DNA of 64,000 nt, from the NCBI GenBank assembly GCA_034638255.1, contig JAWPGT010000076.1, positions 1 to 64,000 on the forward strand, given 5' to 3'. The notes beneath the pieces are model-generated. The model had not been told where the DNA came from and ran no database searches. It saw nothing but the letters and a program-made list of their open reading frames with translations. Source of the stretch: Coprinus comatus. Taxonomy: Eukaryota > Basidiomycota > Agaricomycetes > Agaricales > Agaricaceae. Positions 58,391 through 64,000 of this stretch are shown here, piece by piece (the stretch's first letter is position 1; every line of letters starts with the position of its first letter). A program made the position numbers and the translations under genes.

Positions 58391-58950
58391 CGACATTTTA
58401 GCAAAAAATTATATACATACCAAATACAAGTCAAAAAGAAGATTAAAAACACTTTCAATAAGAAGTTTGAGCTAACTTCATATTAAAAGTGAAAATGAAA
58501 CATATACTACTTGTGGGTGCTCAAGCCACAAGGAATACATGTTCCAAAAGAAATGTATACTATGAAAAAAAATACTATGTACAACTACACTACTTTACCT
58601 AAGACCTTGGAATGATGAATCAGTATTAGAAATAAAGAACAAGTAAAAGAAACATCACCTTAAAGCTTGTAAACCACAATCCACACTTTTGTGAACAACC
58701 TGAAATCCCAAATAAATCAGTTGTCTAACAAATAAAAAGTTGAACTTACATTTCTACTCTAACACATCTCTCCCACCCAAGAAAACATAGAAAATACTGA
58801 TTAGAATAGAATAGATTAACAGACTAACACTCACCAAGTTTGTCAACACCCAACACCTATCACAACAATCTATAAGACAAGCCAAAAGTTAGATAAGTAG
58901 AATTGAAATAGAAGTACTTACGAAAATGGATGTTGAACCATACTGAAGAT
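58391..58950. other. Intergenic AT-rich region
   Basis: I see no gene, RNA gene or repeat that I can support. Confidence 0.4.
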
Positions 58951-58964
58951 GAAGACACAAGAAA

Positions 58965-59375
58965 TCATCCCTCCTCCCTTGCGAACAAGAGAACCCTTGA
59001 AACACGAAGTCTCAAGGCACATTAGAGTGGACAATAGATAGCCCCCAGACCCAGAACAACCACCTACCTCCTCCGAAGAAGGGGTATCTTGGAAGTACGA
59101 AACCTCCAAGCACATAAATGGTTATTGAAAAGAGAACACACCATCTCTTCCTGCAAACAGGAAGAACCCTGGAAGTACGAAACCTCCAGGCACATTGATG
59201 ATGATAATAATAAAGGGACAACTCAAGGACCATCCTTCTCCTGCGAACAAGAGAAACCTTCACAACACGAAGTCATGAAGCACATTGAATGGCAAGGGAC
59301 AACCCACACCCACCCCTCCTCCTGCAAACAAGAGGAACCCTGGAAGTACAAAACCTCCAGGCACATTAGGATGGA
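58965..59375. repeat. Tandem repeat, about 80-85 bp period, five units
   Basis: Units contain TCCTGCRAACAAGAG, then ACCCTGGAAGTACRAAACCT, then CCAGGCACATT. They start near 58972, 59070, 59148, 59237 and 59318. In one frame they read CKQEEPWKY/CEQEKPSQH-like peptides, but nothing else supports a protein. Confidence 0.75.
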
Positions 59376-60275
59376 ACAGCATAAGAACAACGATATCAAC
59401 GCCAGCTCTACGTTTCCGAAACGAGCGGCAAGTCAACATGTGTCCCTATGTAACAAAGACCTTTCAAAGAAAGGTAACACCAGTACCACACACAATCATA
59501 TTCATAGCTGGGGCCCTCAGCATGAATGAAGATTATGACGCAGGGCTGCCTCTGGTGTGACATCGTCAAGGTAGAAGAATAAATGGGAAGACTGAAATAA
59601 AAATACCAAGAATAGAAGTAACTTTACATTATAAATAGTACTCACCTTATTATAGCACATGCTATAAATACAAAATGATCAACACAGACAACAACGACGA
59701 GGATACTGGTGATCATGGATGACAACGATGATCACCAAGATGAACGGTGACAAGGCCAATAACATACGTTGATCATAGACGATGACGAGGGAACTGGCTG
59801 TTCATAGACGATGATGACGACGACAACAAGAGGATCAAAGATGATGACGGAATTGTAAAGCAGCAAGCAAGTGATTAACACATAAGCCAAGTCTCGAGAA
59901 CGATGAAGCAGATGTTGAACAAGGGGGATACAGAGACGACAAAGGTGGGGGATGGTGGGGGGAAATAAGAAAGAACATTTTCGTGCTTGGGCTGGTATAT
60001 ATGGCCCCTGATCCTGAGGACCCTGGGTCTGATGCCATGTCACCAGGTCTTGTCAGACCATGTGAAACCGGGCCGATTACTAGATGGGCGTTCACATCAT
60101 GATTCAGCAGTCGAGCCATTGACATTCATACATGAGACCATGATGTAAAACATGTATTTTTAAGAGAAAAAAGAATATACAACAAAGAACAATGTACCTC
60201 TGTAATAACATATGTATCTACAACCTGATCCTGCAATGACACAAACCACGAAGGAGGCTTTTTAATGAAATTGAC
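59376..60275. other. Region with GAC/GATGA-rich simple sequence, no gene
   Basis: Bases 59680-59850 are rich in GATGACGAC-type triplets. At 60025-60037 the minus strand reads ACA|TGGCATCAGACCC, which resembles an LTR end plus primer-binding site, but no LTR partner is visible. Confidence 0.35.
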
Positions 60276-60740
60276 ATTGTAAATAGATTAAAAATCAGGA
60301 TCAGTGATGACATGTAAATGGGGAGGATCAATAATCATCCTTGACTTGTAAACGGCGGAATCAAGAATTGTCGACAACGTGTAAACATCTATGATGTGTA
60401 AACAGGGGATCGAGAATGATTGATGACATGTAAACCATGAGGATCGAGAATCGTCGATGAAGCATAAACAGGGGGGATCGAGAATAGTCCAGGGCATGTA
60501 AACCAGGAGGATCGAGAATCGTCAATAACTTGTAAAGAATCGTCGACGACGTTTAAACGGGGGGTGGAGGTTGAGAATCGTCGACAACCTGTAAAGAATC
60601 GTCGACGACGTGTAAACGGGGGGGTCGAGGTCGAGAATCATTGATGACTTGTAAATGGGGGATCGAGAATCGTTGATGATCTGTAAACGGGGATCGAAAA
60701 TTGTCGACGACCTGTAAACCAGGAGGATTGAGATGGCCGA
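60276..60740. repeat. Minisatellite, about 35-50 bp units
   Basis: Variants of GGATCGAGAATCGTCGATGA followed by NTGTAAACNGGGG recur about ten times. Some units are shortened to GAATCGTCGACGACNTGTAAA. Confidence 0.8.
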
Positions 60741-61640
60741 TGAGTCACTGGCCAGGAGAGCACGACACCGTCACCCATAGTGTCTGGGTAAGCACTGTCT
60801 AGTTCCATGTAAGCAATGGCAAGAGGAGGAAGATAACTTACAGTGTACGACATCGGCTTCCAACCTCATTTTCCTAAGTCTGAGCAGCCCATTGACACCT
60901 TCTCGCTCTCAGTGTCACGGACTCATTGTACCTGCGGACAACACTGTATAATAAGAAGTAGATCATTCCGGACCAGTGTAAAATAAAACTAAATAACGTA
61001 CCGCAATGACAGAAAGTGTTGCTCAAGAAATGGGGAGAAGGACGGATGACCCAAAGGGTCTTCCTCCCACGTTCGGCATCTTCCGGTCAAGCATTTCTCG
61101 CAACGTCCAAGTCCAGGCGCAGTCCCTTGGTTTGCTACTTATTTTTCTCGATGGTTCGCGATCCCTGTTGCTCTCAATAGTAGCTTCCCGCCGCCTCGCT
61201 CTCTCCCGTTCTCGTTCTTGTTCAACATCTTTCCATTCTCGTTCTCGTTCTCTTTCTCTCTCCCGTCGCTCGCCTCCTCCTGCCGTCTGTCTGTGCTACT
61301 CATCTGTACTCCGGGGTTCCTTCTTATCCTGGCTGTGTGATCCAGCAGGATCCAAATTCACATCACCTCCACTCCTCTTTGGCGTCCCTTTGAACACGTT
61401 CTCCTCAGATCGTTCAGCTTCTGTCATGACGCCTGGGATTCCTGAAACTGGTCTGTACTCTCAAGTTCCTTATCCTGGCTGTGTGATCCAGCAGGATCCA
61501 AATTCACGTCCCTTCCCCTCGTCTTTGGTGTCCCTTCCCCTCGTCTTTGGCATCCCTTTGAACGCATTCTGCTCAACCTCAGCGGTCACAAGATTGCCAC
61601 CGAATTATAATGTGAGTAGCATATACATAAGTTCTTCTTG
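60741..61640. other. Repeat-rich region left of element C
   Basis: It contains Ser/Arg-codon-like pyrimidine runs (61190-61270) and a direct duplication of a segment with CTGGCTGTGTGATCCAGCAG at about 61331 and 61470. The open frame 61006-61656 is low complexity, and I do not accept it as a gene. Confidence 0.45.
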
Positions 61641-61903
61641 TGTTGTTTATTTATGACATTTAGGATTACTGTACTGCGGGTGCATGTTGAACTATTATTA
61701 GTTCTACAAATGACATTCTCTAATGGCATTACACTAGATGAACATGTGACTCAAATATGTTCTTGCACGGACCATTGCATTAACGTATATAAACCTTGTA
61801 GTAGTTGCATTATATACTTAAGTTCTTTTCTACCTCAACAACCACCCTCAGTAAGTCTAAGTCATACCTACCTTAGCATACATGCTACGCTCTTGTTTTA
61901 ACA
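61641..61903 (+). repeat. 5' LTR end of element C (left border undetermined)
   Basis: The right border is fixed by ...TTTTAACA just before the primer-binding site. The left border cannot be set without the second LTR, which lies outside the window. Confidence 0.5.
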
Positions 61904-61916
61904 GGTTATGGGCCCC
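61904..61916 (+). promoter_or_regulatory. Primer-binding site of C, initiator-tRNA anticodon-arm type
   Basis: GGTTATGGGCCCC, the same as in A and B. Confidence 0.75.
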
Positions 61917-62187
61917 GGTTAGCCTGTATGACTCACGACGCGCACTTGATGAGTACTACTCATCGTGCAGCACTGAGCTCGAGGGTGAAGCTGGATTCAC
62001 CTGTGAGGGAAGTCCGAGTTCCGCTCACTCGAGACGTTTGACCCATCAGTGTACTCTATGCATACCCTTACTGTACTCGGTTAGACGGGCAGCACATAGC
62101 TCTGTAGAACATAGTGCATGTAGTGCAGCTTTAGTTCATAGATCTGACACATGTTTTGTTGTAGAATTTTATCTCCAAACATCACTC

Positions 62188-64000
62188 ATGGCCGCTTTGA
62201 TCCCCTCGATCCCGGTTCTCACAGGCACTGCTAACTACCAAGTGTGGGAAGCACGTGTTTTGTCAATTGCCAATATGATCCACATGGATGGATGGTGTGT
62301 AGCAAGAATGATCGACGGCAGCGCTGCAAGGCCTGCAGCTGTTGGTGGTTCCCCTGCAACTGGCACCACTGCTATGGTACCCCCTACGAACGTTGATGAA
62401 ATTCGAAAGTTCGATAATTGTGAGGCATTTGCTCTTGGGATGTTAAATTCCCGATTGAGCAATGACATGCTTAGGCATGGTGAAACTACCTCCGACGGTC
62501 TCTGGACACACCTGAGACGAGTCTATGGCACTTTTTCGGCAGGTGCAGCTTACGAGCTGTATGCTTCTGCAGATTCTTTTCGGTTATCTGGTGTGAATGA
62601 TCCCTCTAAGGAGATCTCTACCTTCCGAAATTATTTTACGCAGCTTGAGCAAGCCTCGCCCCCAATTAACGTCCCCGGTATCCTCCGAGCGCTGATGTTG
62701 ATGACTCGCATTCCTCCTCAATGGAGTGCTACTCGTGCCGCCCTACTCGTTCAATATGGTAACTCCCTCTTGAACCTAACGGTTCAGATCGTCTCCGATG
62801 CAATTATGGGTGCATGGCGAAACTCCCGTGGAGCTGCTTCTGCTTCTCGTGCCGCTTCTACCGGCATTAAAAACTACAAGGGTGCAAAGCCCTATTCTAA
62901 ACCCTCCGGTGGCGCTCCTCAGCAGCCCCAACAACAACAACAGAATGCTTCTGGGTCTAATTCTAGACCAAATCAGAACCAGAACTCCGGTTCCGGTGAT
63001 GCTTCTGGGGGGGATAAAGATAAAAAGAAGAAGCATTGACGTGGAAAACGTGGAGGCAACAAGGCAAACAAAGCCGAAGGAGAAGATAGTAATGTCGACA
63101 TGATCCTGTCACCCGCTGTTCTGGAGTCTTTCACGACTCCCACTAACAAACCTTCCTCCACTCGTTCTCTCGTCGAGAGGATGAAGACTACTGATCCCCG
63201 ACTCAAGGCAGTGGCCTTGAAAAAGGCTGCTGATGAAGTTGTCGTGCACGGAGTCGAGCCTTATGTTGCTCCTCGTGCCACTCTTCTTCCTCCAGTTGGA
63301 CACCTGGTTGGTCGTACCCAGTACCAGAAAAAGAAGGCAGAGGTCTTCGAAAGGATGGGTGCTCGCCTTGGCTTCGGCCCGGCTGAACCCTCTCCCCCGT
63401 CACCTCCACCATCCCTTGATGCGATGGTTGCTACAATCCTTCCTGAAGAGGAAGTTGATTCGTCTTCGGTTTCTACGCCTGGGTCCCCCACGTGTCGATC
63501 TCAGTCTCCTTCTTATGTCCCACCTTCCGATGTTCCCGATGCGATCGCTGAGGCTGATGCCTATATGAATGATCCGGACTTCGATGCAGATGCTGACTAC
63601 GAGGTCGATGATGGATGGTATAATGAGTACGTTCCTTTCTTCTCTCAAGAATTCTTCATTACTAAGTGGAACTTACAGAGATGCCCCCAAGCAAGCTTGG
63701 GGAGACGAACCAATGGCTCCATCAGACCCCATGTTCTAGAGCGCCATATTGGACTGCCGGACATTAGTCGGACTATTACGAGTTCTCTTTTTACATCTAC
63801 TACTGTTTGTACTCCCGTTTTGAATATGATCCCTTCTCCTGTTTCTACTTGTGATTGTTTTGTCTTACCGACGAAATACTTAAAAGATCCTAAGAATAGT
63901 GATGAATCGTCGAATCATCTTGATGATTGCTTATGCAACTTCTGCGAAGATAAAAGTAAACCTAATTATGCTAGAGAGTCTGCTATTTGGCTCCTTGATT
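62188..64000 (+). CDS. Gag and start of Pol of element C, one in-frame TGA between them
   Basis: Gag runs 62188-63039: MAALIPSIPVLTGTANYQVW, then a conserved middle with YGTFSAGAAYELYASADSF and ILRALMLMTRIPPQW, and a Pro/Gln- then Lys-rich tail ending KKKKH. After a TGA at 63037-63039 the same frame stays open to the window end, starting RGKRGGNKANK. In element A the equivalent codon is sense and the frame is continuous. The Pol part has a CLCNFC group near 63930, matching HCQCSNC of A. Either this is a single nonsense mutation or the two proteins are joined by stop readthrough. Confidence 0.85.

Larger units (their letters stand above)
61904..64000 (+). mobile_element. Ty1/Copia element C, 5' part, truncated by window edge
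   Basis: It is related to A: similar 5' leader (with TTTTGTTGTAG before the Gag start in both), collinear Gag, the same basic gag/pol junction (RGKRGGNK) and a Cys group before the protease. It leaves the window just as the protease begins (AIWLLD; A has AIWMLDSGA). Confidence 0.85.

Noticed and set aside
59089..59529. 146-residue frame with CKQEEPWKY-type repeats
   Set aside because: It is the translation of a tandem DNA repeat whose units also continue out of frame to the left; no other support.
61006..61656. 216-residue Ser/Arg-rich frame
   Set aside because: Low-complexity pyrimidine runs and internal duplications, no recognisable domain, no intron structure or paralog.
1..64000. CRISPR arrays, rRNA or tRNA genes
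   Set aside because: No regular spacer array and no cloverleaf or rRNA motifs were seen; the tRNA-like words found are the retrotransposon primer-binding sites.

Overview
The window is nuclear DNA of a filamentous fungus, almost certainly a basidiomycete of the Agaricomycetes type. The signs are many short introns (47-76 bp), an F-box paralog cluster, and Plavaka-type and KDZ-type transposases whose motifs are typical of mushroom-forming fungi. Species cannot be named from sequence alone. All splice models come from reading splice sites and comparing paralogs within the window.

Region 1 (1-34250) is a duplicating two-gene-family cluster, apart from the 5' exons of an unrelated HAM1/DUF5923-like gene at the left edge. 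Family one is an F-box protein with a beta-propeller-like C-terminal half. It has four intact copies (1861, 13494, 20111 and 31648 starts), at least four dead ones and one small relic. Family two has four copies and no family I can name with certainty. It carries a conserved D ... (70-80 residues) ... E-V-K ... Q pattern that reads like a PD-(D/E)XK nuclease fold. Members of the two families stand head to head across short (about 250-370 bp) shared promoters at four places: 5.3/5.6, 13.2/13.5, 20.1/20.5 and 31.4/31.6 kb. Three pairs look fully intact and one is decayed. Segmental duplications and dispersed 0.8-0.9 kb repeats connect the units.

Region 2 (36-51.5 kb) is a three-level transposon nest. 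A decayed Plavaka (CACTA-like) transposase gene on the minus strand is split by Ty1/Copia element A (38701-50210, target duplication GGATC). The gag-pol frame of A is in turn split by Copia element B (40277-45140, target duplication AAAAC). Removing B leaves one open 1847-codon frame for A.

Region 3 (51.5-58.4 kb) has a hairpin-rich minisatellite, a KDZ transposase gene that looks intact, a divergent coiled-coil gene and a gene with a PHD/RING-like zinc finger. These may form one large DNA transposon. Three TTAGGG units lie just outside.

Region 4 (58.4-64 kb) is repeat-rich sequence without a convincing gene. It is followed by the 5' part of Copia element C, a relative of A with one in-frame TGA between gag and pol, which runs off the right edge.
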